Under the pieces are notes generated by a model. That model saw nothing but the letters and a program-made list of their open reading frames with translations, was not told the origin of the DNA and searched no databases. Below, in pieces: positions 16,701 through 24,399 of a stretch of 38,412 nucleotides of DNA (the stretch's first letter is position 1; every line of letters begins with the position of its first letter). Position numbers and translations under genes: made by a program. The DNA is from Vibrio sinaloensis DSM 21326. Lineage in GTDB: Bacteria > Pseudomonadota > Gammaproteobacteria > Enterobacterales > Vibrionaceae. The stretch spans positions 1 to 38,412 of the forward strand of contig NZ_AEVT01000025.1 in the NCBI RefSeq assembly GCF_000189275.1, read 5' to 3'.

Positions 16701-16830
16701 CGGTCTAGTACTGGTTGGCGGGTTAACTGTGGGTACTTTCTTCTCCCTGTTCATCGTACCAATGGCGTATGTGGCTATCGCCAAAGTACGTGAAAAAATG
16801 CAAAACAAATCTCAGCTGGTGGAGGTCTAA
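13762..16830 (+). CDS. RND-family multidrug efflux pump (HAE1 type)
   Basis: 1022 aa, the normal size of AcrB/MexB-type proton-driven exporters. It has a first membrane helix at the N terminus, two large periplasmic loops and two blocks of membrane helices. The transmembrane helix 4 proton-relay pair is visible in GLVVDDAIVVVEN. The helix 10 lysine region appears as GLVTKHGILMVEFAN, and RPILMTSLTMIVGSLPLA is the typical final block. GGAGG-type SD (GAGGTAACG) precedes ATG 13762. No outer-membrane channel gene is in the operon, so a TolC encoded elsewhere is expected. A second ToxR-like pair begins 3 bases after the stop. Substrates cannot be deduced. Confidence 0.95.
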   Translation: MKLPEICIKHPVLASVLSIAIVLLGIVSYQKLAIQYFPERQTASATVSASITGASAEFMSQNVADELITAVTGLDKIKTMTTDCQEGSCSLKIQFEDGVSDVEYASLMNNLRSKVDGISDFPPAMTDKPTVTDDSSETSMPSNIITFVNRGEMDKQEMFDFISQQLAPQFKNVLGVGGVWGPYGGSNRAIRVWLQPERMAALNVSASDVVGTLSTYNATFTAGTIKGEVRDFSINPVNQVTSIEDVRDLVIRVDNGNIIRVNDVADIQMGEESLEPSMLSVDGNMAMSLQVLPLKSENPVTVANRVKATMETMQVPEGIEMKMVYNQADFIEEAIDQGFMTLVEAIVLVSVIVVLFLGSLRVAAIPLITIPVCVIGVFAVMAMLGFSINVLTILAIILAIGLVVDDAIVVVENCYRHIEEGLSPFEAALKSCKEIVFPVIAMTLTLAVVYLPIGLMSGLTADLFQQFAFTLAASVIISGFVALTLSPMMSAYMLKSVTTSPKWFQWVETKLNAMTDKYMTFLSAWFKRPMLVIAGTTLLTALSIVAVWTMPKVLLPTEDTGFIEVTSHGPAGAGRLYDLENADQINAVFKGNQQIEANLAYIESAPTNHVLLKPWEERNQSADEVIDEMIAKAKESISAYTTSFSVRSADNLDVADNLILQVTTVNRDLDELSDTAAKVVELLEGYEGLTNVDNSTHRDQMRFDLSIDRNAIVLSGVDYGNVTNAISTFLGSVKAADLQADDGFTYPIQVQVNRKALGDFKVLDKLYVSSESGQRLPLSQFVSIKPVTAESNIKTYAGKDAAEITADLAPGYSATDIQTFIDTELPALLKAGQSYQYDGVVKELNESSAGMQMLFGLALIFIFLILAAQFESFIDPLVIMITVPLCLVGAVLTLSVFGQSINLYSKIGLLTLVGLVTKHGILMVEFANLKRKEGLGVYDAAVESARSRLRPILMTSLTMIVGSLPLALAEGPGSLGRVNIGLVLVGGLTVGTFFSLFIVPMAYVAIAKVREKMQNKSQLVEV

Positions 16831-16833
16831 TTT

Positions 16834-17523
16834 ATGTTGGTGATTAATGGCACCCATTTACTCAATCCAGATCAGGGTTTCATTCAGAGCCTGAACACTC
16901 ATGTTCGTCATCCGATTGGGATTAACGAAATCACGCTGCTCAATTACATGATTGAGCGAAAAGGTGAAACGTTAACTAAAGATGAAATCATGCATGAAGT
17001 CTGGCTAAAGCGTGGCATTGTGGTTGAGAGCAGCAGTTTGTTGCATTGTATTTCAAACTGCCGCCGAGCGCTGGAAGACAAAGCGGCCATGGTGATACGC
17101 ACGGTAAGAGGAATTGGCTATGAGTTTGTCGCTCGCATTGAACCTTTCCAAGAGTTGAATGCTGCTGAGGAGACTCAAGAGGAGCAGGTAGAATCAGCCG
17201 TCGAGCAGATAGAGGAGCTGGCGATTGAGCCAGCTTCACAACGCACGTCAATGAAGCAATGGGCGCTGGTTGCTGGGGTGGTGTTAGCCAGTGCAGGGCT
17301 GAGCTATGCACTCGTCGAGAAGCTTCATTCGCCGATACAAACGGCCAGCTTCGAGCAACAGCACTACAGCCAGTGTACGTTTTCACCTAAAACAGAACAG
17401 GCAAACATCCATTATCAAGATGTGACTGTGTATAAATTTGACGACCTATCATTGTTGGTGAGTGCTGATGGGCGTTCCTTGAGTTTTGCAAGCGAGAGTA
17501 ATGGGGTGCACTGTGAACAATAA
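16834..17523 (+). CDS. ToxR-like membrane-bound winged-helix regulator, copy 2
   Basis: 229 aa; paralogue of the regulator at 11297. The winged helix at about 1-100 (MLVINGTHLLNPDQG, GINEITLLNYMIE, MHEVWLKRGIVVESSSLLHCISNCRRALED, RTVRGIGYEF) aligns without gaps to copy 1. An acidic linker, one membrane span (about 145-165) and a 60-residue periplasmic tail with two cysteines (QCTF and HCE) follow. It starts three bases after the RND pump stop with GGAGG eight bases upstream, so it is probably the third gene of the pump operon and may provide feedback control. The stop overlaps the GTG of the ToxS-like partner by 11 bases. Confidence 0.85.
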   Translation: MLVINGTHLLNPDQGFIQSLNTHVRHPIGINEITLLNYMIERKGETLTKDEIMHEVWLKRGIVVESSSLLHCISNCRRALEDKAAMVIRTVRGIGYEFVARIEPFQELNAAEETQEEQVESAVEQIEELAIEPASQRTSMKQWALVAGVVLASAGLSYALVEKLHSPIQTASFEQQHYSQCTFSPKTEQANIHYQDVTVYKFDDLSLLVSADGRSLSFASESNGVHCEQ

Positions 17524-17965
17524 GATAATCATAGGCGCGGTTGCGTTGGGCGTTGTCCTTGGTGGAGCCGCTTCTTACTTAGATAGCAACAAGCTCAACC
17601 GCCACTTTAACAGCAGTACTATTGCGTATGTAGAAGCATCCAATCCCGATGATTCGTTCGCAAAGATGATTCCACTGAGGTTTGAGCTGACGTTAAAAGA
17701 AAACAGTGGCTATGACGTCTATGCGGCCATTCCTAACAGCAAAGTCGGTTACATGACTTCAGGTGACTATACATTGGACAGCGATGGCGTGTTTTTTAAT
17801 ATTCAAACTCACAGCCCGCTAAGGGCTGAGGGTAGCCATTATGGTCCAATAGAGCAGCTGTTCTTGCGTCGAAATGCGTTTGAAGGACACAGAAAAGTCG
17901 CCAAATTAGAAGATAACAAAGCAGCCTTGATAGGCCATAAAGTGGTGTTACTGCTCAATTATTAA
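17513..17965 (+). CDS. ToxS/VtrC-like periplasmic partner of the regulator, copy 2
   Basis: 150 aa, starting at GTG 17513 inside the end of the regulator gene. N-terminal membrane anchor (about 4-24), then a periplasmic domain. The block SKVGYMTSGDYTLDSDG matches EKVGYNASGNYAFDYHG in copy 1, with similar spacing and total length; elsewhere identity is low. It probably binds the periplasmic tail of its regulator, as ToxS does ToxR. The divergence outside the shared block suggests the two pairs sense different ligands. A strong terminator follows. Confidence 0.65.
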   Translation: MNNKIIIGAVALGVVLGGAASYLDSNKLNRHFNSSTIAYVEASNPDDSFAKMIPLRFELTLKENSGYDVYAAIPNSKVGYMTSGDYTLDSDGVFFNIQTHSPLRAEGSHYGPIEQLFLRRNAFEGHRKVAKLEDNKAALIGHKVVLLLNY

Positions 17966-17979
17966 AGCTGAAACCACTA

Positions 17980-18012
17980 AAAAAGCGATGCTGAGCATCG
18001 CTTTTTGTTTTT
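17980..18012 (+). terminator. terminator after the efflux/regulator operon
   Basis: Perfect 12-bp stem (17980-17991 with 17995-18006), loop TGA, followed by GTTTTT. The A-rich left side also gives a U-tract in the other direction, so it probably serves the converging kinase gene too. Confidence 0.9.
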
Positions 18013-18053
18013 AGGAAGGAGCATAACTTACACGAAGAGGGAAAGTGACCGCA

Positions 18054-19394
18054 TTAGCTAGAGAGTTTAAGGCGCAGTACCGCTTTCAGGCCACCCATAG
18101 AGCTTTTCTCTAACGTAAACTTACCGCGATAACTGTGTGCCATTTCGCTAACAATATTCAATCCGAGGCCTGTTCCTGGGGTCGTTTCATCTAAGCGCAC
18201 ACCGCGTTTAATGACTTGCTCAAGTTTTTCTTCAGGGATACCACAACCATCGTCCTCGATGATGATATCGATCTCTTCATTAGGATGCTTGGCTGAATGG
18301 ACGCGAATGATTGAGCTTGACCACTTGTAGGCATTCTCCAACAGGTTACCAACCATCTCATCAAAGTCGGTGTCTTCGACGGCGACCACAAGTTCAGAGT
18401 CGATTTCGTTGATCAGTGCGACGTCTCGATGAGCGTAGACTTTATCAAACGCGAGTGAAATGGCGTCAATTCTCTCTGATGGGCGGGTTTTCACCGATAG
18501 AATGTTTTTTGAACCGGCCATTCGAGCGCGACCAAGATGATAATCGATTTGGTGCTGGATTTGGTTTACAGGATCTTGCAGTCGATCGCGAATGTCTTGC
18601 TCAGACGTGTTGATCTCATTGCGCAGTACCGATAACGGTGTTTTCAGTGCGTGCGAAAGGTTGCCTGCGTGGTGGCGTGCGCGCTCCAGCAGTTCTTGAT
18701 AGTGGAACAACAGCGCATTTAAGTCGAGTACGATTGGGGCGACTTCGCGCGGATACTCGCCATCTAAGCACTCTTTGTCTCCTGAACGCACTTGGGAGAG
18801 CTCTTTGTGCATTTTAGTAAGAGGGCTGAGTGACCATTGAATCTGAATTACGATGATCATCAGTACGCCAAAATAGAGGAGGGCAAGAATAATCCATAGC
18901 TGACCCATTAACTTGGCGACCGTGTCTTCAAGCGGCTGCTCATCGATACCAATCAGAATATCAATTGGGCCATCGTATTCTGGAAAATAGAGTGAGGTTT
19001 CTATGGTAATCAGGATTTCATCGCGCGCGCCTAGCACTTCGTTTCTCTTGTCCTCGTAATGGATCTTTTTATCCCATAGAGAGCGAGAGCGCAGTTCGTC
19101 GGCGTCATTATTAATGGACCAGTAAAGGCCACTGTAGGGGCGATTGAATCTTGGGTCAGAGAGCGGAGTCGCTAAGGTCAGTTTGCCACTTTCATCAACT
19201 TCGATAGAGGCAGACAGTTCATCCAAATAGAGGGAAAGCTGTTCATTGGTTGAGTCCAACATATAGTTGAACACCTGCTTAGGCACGGTAACCCCGGCAG
19301 CGATAACCATGGCGGTTAACCAAACAACAGCCGCCAGTACTAGGCGGCTTCGTAAGCTGAGTCGTTTGAGAAGGTGGCGTTTTTTATTCCGCAT
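18054..19394 (-). CDS. two-component sensor histidine kinase
   Basis: 446 aa. Two membrane spans (about 17-37 and 164-186) enclose a periplasmic sensor domain with DPRFNRPYSGLYWSI, a block shared by many EnvZ/PhoQ-like kinases. A HAMP-like linker follows, then the dimerisation helix with phospho-acceptor H248 in LSHALKTPL, an N box NLLENAYKWS, and G boxes DDGCGIPEE and TGLGLNIV. It overlaps the response regulator gene by 11 bases and is third in an operon with a PepSY protein. The stimulus is unknown. The operon layout resembles Vibrio systems implicated in envelope or peptide stress, but I cannot assign a named orthologue. Confidence 0.92.
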   Translation of the reverse strand: MRNKKRHLLKRLSLRSRLVLAAVVWLTAMVIAAGVTVPKQVFNYMLDSTNEQLSLYLDELSASIEVDESGKLTLATPLSDPRFNRPYSGLYWSINNDADELRSRSLWDKKIHYEDKRNEVLGARDEILITIETSLYFPEYDGPIDILIGIDEQPLEDTVAKLMGQLWIILALLYFGVLMIIVIQIQWSLSPLTKMHKELSQVRSGDKECLDGEYPREVAPIVLDLNALLFHYQELLERARHHAGNLSHALKTPLSVLRNEINTSEQDIRDRLQDPVNQIQHQIDYHLGRARMAGSKNILSVKTRPSERIDAISLAFDKVYAHRDVALINEIDSELVVAVEDTDFDEMVGNLLENAYKWSSSIIRVHSAKHPNEEIDIIIEDDGCGIPEEKLEQVIKRGVRLDETTPGTGLGLNIVSEMAHSYRGKFTLEKSSMGGLKAVLRLKLSS

Positions 19395-20043
19395 TCAACT
19401 GATATCCCAATCCTCGAACCGTTTTAATTACTTTAGGCGCAATTTTCTTGCGAATACGACCAATGAATACTTCGATGGTATTGGAGTCGCGATCGAAGTC
19501 CTGTTTGTAGATGTGTTCGACCAGCTCGGTTCGAGAAATAACCTTCTCGGGGTTGTGCATGAAATAGGCGACAACTTTAAATTCAAGTGCGGTCAGACTA
19601 ATGGCTTGGCCTTGCCACATCACCTTGGAGGTTCGCGTATCAAGGCTCAAATTACCAATCTGGATAACCGGAGATGCGTTACCAGAGGCGCGGCGCAGTT
19701 GGGCACGAATTCGAGCGATGAGTTCGACCATCTCAAAGGGTTTGGTTTGGTAATCGTCGGCACCTGCGTTTAAACCTTCGACACGTTGGGTAAGCGTATC
19801 TCGAGCACTTAAGATGATAACCGGTGTGTTGATGTTTTCGTCACGAATACCTTTTAACACGGTCAAACCGTCAAGTTTAGGCAAGCCCAAATCAAGTACG
19901 ATGGCTTCCCAGTTTTCTGAGGTTGCACGGTATAGTGCATCAATGCCATCTGTTGAGAGCTCGGGGGTCCAGCCATTTTGCTCAAGCGCTTCAACGATTT
20001 GTTCACCAAGGCGAGGTTCATCTTCTACAACAAGTATCTTCAT
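19384..20043 (-). CDS. OmpR-family response regulator
   Basis: 219 aa. Receiver domain with acidic pocket E7/D8/E9, phospho-acceptor D51 (IVLDLGLPKLDG) and conserved K101 (DYQTKPF). A C-terminal winged helix follows (LTALEFKVVAYFMHNPEKVISRTEL, SNTIEVFIGRIRKKI, TVRGLGYQL). It is the cognate partner of the overlapping kinase. ATG 20043 lies one base after the stop of the PepSY gene, so the three genes are one transcript. Targets unknown; autoregulation of the operon is likely by analogy. Confidence 0.93.
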   Translation of the reverse strand: MKILVVEDEPRLGEQIVEALEQNGWTPELSTDGIDALYRATSENWEAIVLDLGLPKLDGLTVLKGIRDENINTPVIILSARDTLTQRVEGLNAGADDYQTKPFEMVELIARIRAQLRRASGNASPVIQIGNLSLDTRTSKVMWQGQAISLTALEFKVVAYFMHNPEKVISRTELVEHIYKQDFDRDSNTIEVFIGRIRKKIAPKVIKTVRGLGYQLNAE

Positions 20044-20044
20044 A

Positions 20045-20452
20045 TTATTGGTCTTCTAGATTCTTTAGGGCTTTTTTGAAATGGCGACCTTTTATCAGCA
20101 ACATTTCGAGAGTTTCTGCGTTGTACTCAACTTTAATGATGTTGTTTTTATAATTTAGTTTTAGCTCATAAATCCAAACATCATCGTCTTCTTCGAGCTC
20201 AACTTCGATAATTCGTCCGTGTAAATCTCGCTCTACTGCCGCATACATTTCAGAAAAAGGGCGAATGTAGCCTTTTTTTACCGCGTCATAGACTTCGTCT
20301 TGATCTTCGTCGAACTCGACGTCAGCACCGGGTTTGTACACATCTTGCACCAACTCGTGACCGTTTTTAGTCTCGTGCTTATGGGCGTAGGAGTGGAGTG
20401 GTAAGAGAGCCGCTATCGCAGTGCAGCAAATAATAAGCGCTTGTTTTAGCAT
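20045..20452 (-). CDS. exported PepSY-domain protein
   Basis: 135 aa, starting at ATG 20452. A signal peptide of about 22 residues (MLKQALIICCTAIAALLPLHSYA) supports this start; the reading frame stays open well upstream into radD, but without coding character. The mature protein is strongly acidic. Its C-terminal half (YAAVERDLHGRIIEVELEEDDD ... YELKLNYKNNIIKVEYNAETLEML) is a PepSY domain, a fold linked to inhibition of periplasmic proteases or to binding peptides or metal ions. First gene of a PepSY/RR/HK operon, an arrangement common in gammaproteobacteria where the PepSY protein modulates the kinase or is its main target. Confidence 0.85.
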   Translation of the reverse strand: MLKQALIICCTAIAALLPLHSYAHKHETKNGHELVQDVYKPGADVEFDEDQDEVYDAVKKGYIRPFSEMYAAVERDLHGRIIEVELEEDDDVWIYELKLNYKNNIIKVEYNAETLEMLLIKGRHFKKALKNLEDQ

Positions 20453-20519
20453 ATCTTTACTCAGTTTGAACGGAGAGTAATCAGTATAACCAATCAAACC
20501 TGAACACCAAGTGAATAAG

Positions 20520-22259
20520 TTAACCATTGAGCTCATCCTGAAAAATTTTGTCGCGCATTTTCCAAAAACGGCCCACTTTTCGGGCAATGACAAATTGCGG
20601 GAGGCGAAAACGATGCTGGTTGTTGACGACCTTAGTGGGTGAAGCATCTTCAAATGGGCGGTGTTTATCGGCTAAGTGCGGACGAACAAACTGATCCTTA
20701 AATCGCTGCTTCTGATTCTTTGTTGTCAGTGGCCAAAACTCATGCACTTGTGCTTGATTGTCGCCAATGTAAGTGACTTTGAGGCTGCTTTTGCCTTTCT
20801 CGTCTTTATGAACGTTCAAGTCCATATCTCGACATTCAAATACCAAGGCATCTTTGAGATTGAGTGCCTCTTTGAGCTTTTTGTCTGGGTCAACCAAGGT
20901 GGCATCGCACTCGTGACAAATACGGGCGGCGATATCGTTGTCTGCGCCGCATTCACCGCAATACTTTGCTCTGAATCGGTAATCGCAATGCTCTCTTTCA
21001 CCTGTTTCTTCGTCTTCAAAAAAGCCCTGACATTTACGACCAAAATGTTCAATCAAAAAGCCATTAGTATCAAGCTTGCCCCAGAAGTTGTTATTAAAGC
21101 CGCAGGCAGGGCAGGGTATGGTGATGATTTCGCTGTCGGAGTCGGGCTTTGGATCGCCCACTTCGGGTTGGTATAAATCGTAGCTGTTACCCGCATAATC
21201 GAGCACTAAACACTCTTCTTTACCTGGCGATAGACGCAGACCACGGCCTACGATTTGTTGATATAAGCTGATGGATTCGGTTGGGCGCAGTATTGCGATG
21301 AGATCGACATGCGGGGCGTCAAATCCGGTGGTCAGTACCGACACATTGACAAGGTATTTGATCTTCCGATCTTTAAAGTCTTGAATTATCGCATCTCGTT
21401 CTACGGTAGGAGTGTCGCCGATAACCAATGCCGTTTGTCCTTCAGGCAGCAGTGAGAACACTTCTTGTGCGTGACGAACGGTCGCCGCAAATATCATGAT
21501 CCCTTGTTTGTCTTTGGCGAGATGAATGATCTGTTCCACAATTTGTGGTGTGGCACGTTTCGCCTTATCGATCACCATGTCCATTTCGGATTCTTTATAG
21601 CGACCAGTCGAAGCGGGCGTAAGCTGCGAAAAGTCATAGCTCAATACGGGGGCATCCATCATACGAGCGGGTGTTAAGAAGTTTTCATCCAGCAGATAGC
21701 GAATCGGCAATTCGAAGATGCAATCGCGGAAAAAGCGTGGCTCGTCGGTGCGAACCAAACCACGTGTGTGATACTGGTAGATCCAACCCATACCAAGACG
21801 GTAAGGCGTTGCGGTGAGTCCAAGGACTTTAATACCGGGATTTAACTCTTTCAGATGAGAGATAACTTTTTGGTAGCTGGTGTTTTTATTATCTGGAACG
21901 CGGTGGCATTCGTCGATCACCAACAGTGAAAACTGGTTTTTAAATTCATCCAGATTACGCACCACCGATTGTACTGAGGCGAACACCACTTGTTGGTCGG
22001 TCTCTTTTCTGCCAAGACCTGCCGAGAAGATTGATCCTTTGAGTCCGTATCCTTCGTACTTCGCGTGGTTTTGTTCTACTAACTCTTTGACGTGCGCGAG
22101 CACCAGCACACGGCCCTTGGCAAGGCGTGCGAGCTCTGCGATCACTAAGCTTTTTCCTGCTCCTGTTGGTAGCACGAGTACCGCGGGAGACGAATGTTTG
22201 CGAAAGTAGTGAATAACCGCTTTAACGGAGTCGGCTTGGTAAGGGCGAAGTGTATACAT
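20520..22259 (-). CDS. radD: DNA-repair helicase-like ATPase RadD (YejH)
   Basis: 579 aa from ATG 22259 (MYTLRPYQADSV), nearly the length of E. coli RadD (586 aa). The upstream in-frame start 21 bases earlier is not supported by homology. SF2 helicase motifs: Q-like LRPYQ, Walker A LPTGAGKS, DECH box VIDECHRV, GLTATPYRLG, and motif VI QQIVGRGLRLS. The C-terminal third has zinc-type cysteine clusters (CPACGF, CGECGA, CHECD), as in RadD. RadD interacts with SSB and takes part in double-strand break repair and template-switch control. It is divergent from rsuA, as in E. coli, which supports orthology. Confidence 0.95.
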   Translation of the reverse strand: MYTLRPYQADSVKAVIHYFRKHSSPAVLVLPTGAGKSLVIAELARLAKGRVLVLAHVKELVEQNHAKYEGYGLKGSIFSAGLGRKETDQQVVFASVQSVVRNLDEFKNQFSLLVIDECHRVPDNKNTSYQKVISHLKELNPGIKVLGLTATPYRLGMGWIYQYHTRGLVRTDEPRFFRDCIFELPIRYLLDENFLTPARMMDAPVLSYDFSQLTPASTGRYKESEMDMVIDKAKRATPQIVEQIIHLAKDKQGIMIFAATVRHAQEVFSLLPEGQTALVIGDTPTVERDAIIQDFKDRKIKYLVNVSVLTTGFDAPHVDLIAILRPTESISLYQQIVGRGLRLSPGKEECLVLDYAGNSYDLYQPEVGDPKPDSDSEIITIPCPACGFNNNFWGKLDTNGFLIEHFGRKCQGFFEDEETGEREHCDYRFRAKYCGECGADNDIAARICHECDATLVDPDKKLKEALNLKDALVFECRDMDLNVHKDEKGKSSLKVTYIGDNQAQVHEFWPLTTKNQKQRFKDQFVRPHLADKHRPFEDASPTKVVNNQHRFRLPQFVIARKVGRFWKMRDKIFQDELNG

Positions 22260-22332
22260 AAATTGTGTGAAATAGCTCAACTATTTGTACCAGTCGCACT
22301 ATAATACCCCACCTAACAAAGATGAGGTATTC

Positions 22333-23034
22333 ATGCGTTTAGATAAATATTTGTGTGATGCACTGGGTGCGACACGTAAAGAAGCAACAAAGATCATAAA
22401 AAGTGGCGATGTAACCGTTAACGACGCGGTGCAAAAAAGTGGTGCGTTTAAAGTAACGGATGAGTGTGTTGTAGAGTGGCAAGGGCGAGAAATTCAAAAG
22501 CCAGGGCCTCGTTACATCATGCTGTTCAAGCCGGATGGTTTTGTCTGCTCGCATGAAGATGGTTTCAACCAAACCGCGTTTGCTTTGTTGGATGAAGTAA
22601 AGATGGAAGACCTCCACTTTGCTGGACGATTGGATGTCGACACGACGGGCTTAGTGCTGATTACGGATGATGGTCAATGGTCGCACCGTATTACCTCTCC
22701 GAAACATAAATGTGAAAAGACCTACCGAGTGTGGCTGGTGGATCCGATTGGTGAAGACTACGCGGAAAAGTTTGCTCAAGGTATTGAGCTGCGTAGTGAA
22801 AAAGAGCCGACGCTTCCAGCACAACTGGACATTGTTAACCAAGATGAAAATGAGGTCTTGCTGACGATTACCGAAGGTAAGTACCACCAAGTGAAACGAA
22901 TGTTCGCCGCGTTGGGCAACAAAGTGGAGCATTTACATCGTGAACGTATTGGCGCAATTGAGCTTGATTACTCATTAGAGCCGGGCGAGTACCGTTTCCT
23001 CACTGAAGAAGAAATCGACTCTGTTTGGAAATAA
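22333..23034 (+). CDS. rsuA: 16S rRNA pseudouridine(516) synthase
   Basis: 233 aa (E. coli RsuA 231). Isomerises U516 in the 530 loop of 16S rRNA. N-terminal S4 RNA-binding domain (RLDKYLCDALGATRKEATKIIKSGDVTVND), then the RsuA/RluB-type catalytic domain with GRLDVDTTGLVLITDDG; D101 is the expected nucleophile. The later motif GKYHQVKRMFAALGN is also typical. ATG 22333 is preceded by GATGAGG with good spacing; an open frame 48 bases further upstream is not needed. Divergent from radD and followed by bcr, as in E. coli. Confidence 0.97.
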   Translation: MRLDKYLCDALGATRKEATKIIKSGDVTVNDAVQKSGAFKVTDECVVEWQGREIQKPGPRYIMLFKPDGFVCSHEDGFNQTAFALLDEVKMEDLHFAGRLDVDTTGLVLITDDGQWSHRITSPKHKCEKTYRVWLVDPIGEDYAEKFAQGIELRSEKEPTLPAQLDIVNQDENEVLLTITEGKYHQVKRMFAALGNKVEHLHRERIGAIELDYSLEPGEYRFLTEEEIDSVWK

Positions 23035-23055
23035 TACTGCCGATAGGAAATTGTT

Positions 23056-23166
23056 TAGTTCCAAATAGGAACTAGTGTTTTCTATCAATATGATTGAATA
23101 TAGATCAGTTCAAGGCTCGCGGATGCGGGTCTTTTATTTCTGTTTGGTTGCAGCACGGAAGCTGCA
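23056..23166 (+). promoter_or_regulatory. rsuA/bcr intergenic region with two hairpins
   Basis: TAGTTCC (23056-23062) pairs with GGAACTA (23068-23074), and TGCAGC (23149-23154) pairs with GCTGCA (23161-23166) 28 bases before the bcr ATG. The first has no proper U-tract, so rsuA termination may be partial. I see no clear promoter. The second hairpin could affect bcr translation. Confidence 0.35.
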
Positions 23167-23193
23167 TATCTAACGCAACCGAGTAGGAGATTT

Positions 23194-24399
23194 ATGTCAG
23201 ATTCTGCAATTGAGCAAACCAAAACTCCCCAAATCAGTTTTCTTCTTTTTCTTATTTTAGGGGCGATTGGTGCACTAACTCCCCTTGCCATTGATATGTA
23301 TCTACCGGCAATGCCAACGATCGCTCGCGATCTGGGTGTTGCTGAAGGTGCTGTACAGATTACGCTTACCGCATATACCGCGGGTTTTGCTATTGGCCAG
23401 TTGATTCACGGCCCGCTCGCCGACAGCTATGGTCGCCGACCAGTGCTCATTTTAGGCGTGCTGTTTTTTGGTCTCGCATCAGTCGTCAGCGCCACAACAA
23501 ACGGTATTGAAGCGCTAACTTGGGTACGAACTGCTCAAGGCTTTGCTGGCGCGGCGGCTGCGGTTATTATTCAAGCCGTTGTGCGCGATATGTTTGACCG
23601 CGAAGACTTTGCTCGAGCCATGTCTTTCGTCACCTTAGTGATGACCGTTGCGCCGCTGGTAGCGCCTATGATTGGTGGTCATGTTGCGGTGTGGTTTGGC
23701 TGGCGTGCTATTTTTTGGATTTTAGCTGCTTTCGCTGCGTTAGTGATTGTTTTGGTCGTTTGGAAAATTCCAGAAACTCTCGCCGAAGACAAGAAACAGC
23801 CACTTCGTTTTCGTACCACAATACGTAATTACATGAAACTGTGCTCAAACCCGGTGGCGATGGGGCTGATCTTTTCTGGTGCTTTCTCTTTTGCTGGGAT
23901 GTTTGCATTTTTAACGGCGGGCTCGTTTGTTTACATCGATATCTATGGAGTTCGTCCCGATCAGTTTGGTTATCTGTTTGGTTTGAACATTGTGGCTATG
24001 ATCATAATGACCAGCATAAACGGCCGCCTAGTGAAAAAGGTTGGCTCGCATACCATGCTGCGGTTTGGTCTGTTTGTTCAGCTAATAGCCGGTCTGGGTC
24101 TTTTTGTAGGTTGGTTGCTTGACCTAGGGCTATGGGGCACAGTACCTTTCGTGGTCATGTTCATTGGTACCTTGTCAACGATTGGTAGTAACTCAATGGG
24201 GCTGTTGCTCAGTGGTTACCCAACCATGGCGGGTACGGCTTCATCTCTGGCAGGCACGTTGCGTTTCGGCACGGGGTCGATTGTCGGTGGTGTGGTTGCG
24301 CTGATGCCAGGTGGCGTTACTTGGCCAATGATCTCTGTTATGACGGCATGTTCGATTTTGTCTGCCGTGCTTTATTGGATATTTGGAAGAAAGGCGTAA
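23194..24399 (+). CDS. bcr: Bcr/CflA-family multidrug efflux MFS transporter
   Basis: 401 aa, 12 predicted membrane helices. Proton-coupled drug exporter of the DHA1 subfamily; the E. coli homologue Bcr exports bicyclomycin. Family hallmarks: DMYLPAMPTIARDLGV in the first helix, motif A GPLADSYGRRPVLILG between helices 2 and 3, and motif C-like QAVVRDMFDRE ... MTVAPLVAPMIGG in helix 5. Starts at ATG 23194 with GTAGGAG upstream. Gene order rsuA-bcr is conserved with E. coli. Its TAA overlaps the next gene's ATG by one base (TAATG), indicating coupling. Confidence 0.9.
   Translation: MSDSAIEQTKTPQISFLLFLILGAIGALTPLAIDMYLPAMPTIARDLGVAEGAVQITLTAYTAGFAIGQLIHGPLADSYGRRPVLILGVLFFGLASVVSATTNGIEALTWVRTAQGFAGAAAAVIIQAVVRDMFDREDFARAMSFVTLVMTVAPLVAPMIGGHVAVWFGWRAIFWILAAFAALVIVLVVWKIPETLAEDKKQPLRFRTTIRNYMKLCSNPVAMGLIFSGAFSFAGMFAFLTAGSFVYIDIYGVRPDQFGYLFGLNIVAMIIMTSINGRLVKKVGSHTMLRFGLFVQLIAGLGLFVGWLLDLGLWGTVPFVVMFIGTLSTIGSNSMGLLLSGYPTMAGTASSLAGTLRFGTGSIVGGVVALMPGGVTWPMISVMTACSILSAVLYWIFGRKA

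Noticed and set aside
16988..17386. 132-codon minus-strand frame
   Set aside because: It lies entirely antisense within the second ToxR-like regulator, whose motifs are unambiguous; it is a composition shadow.
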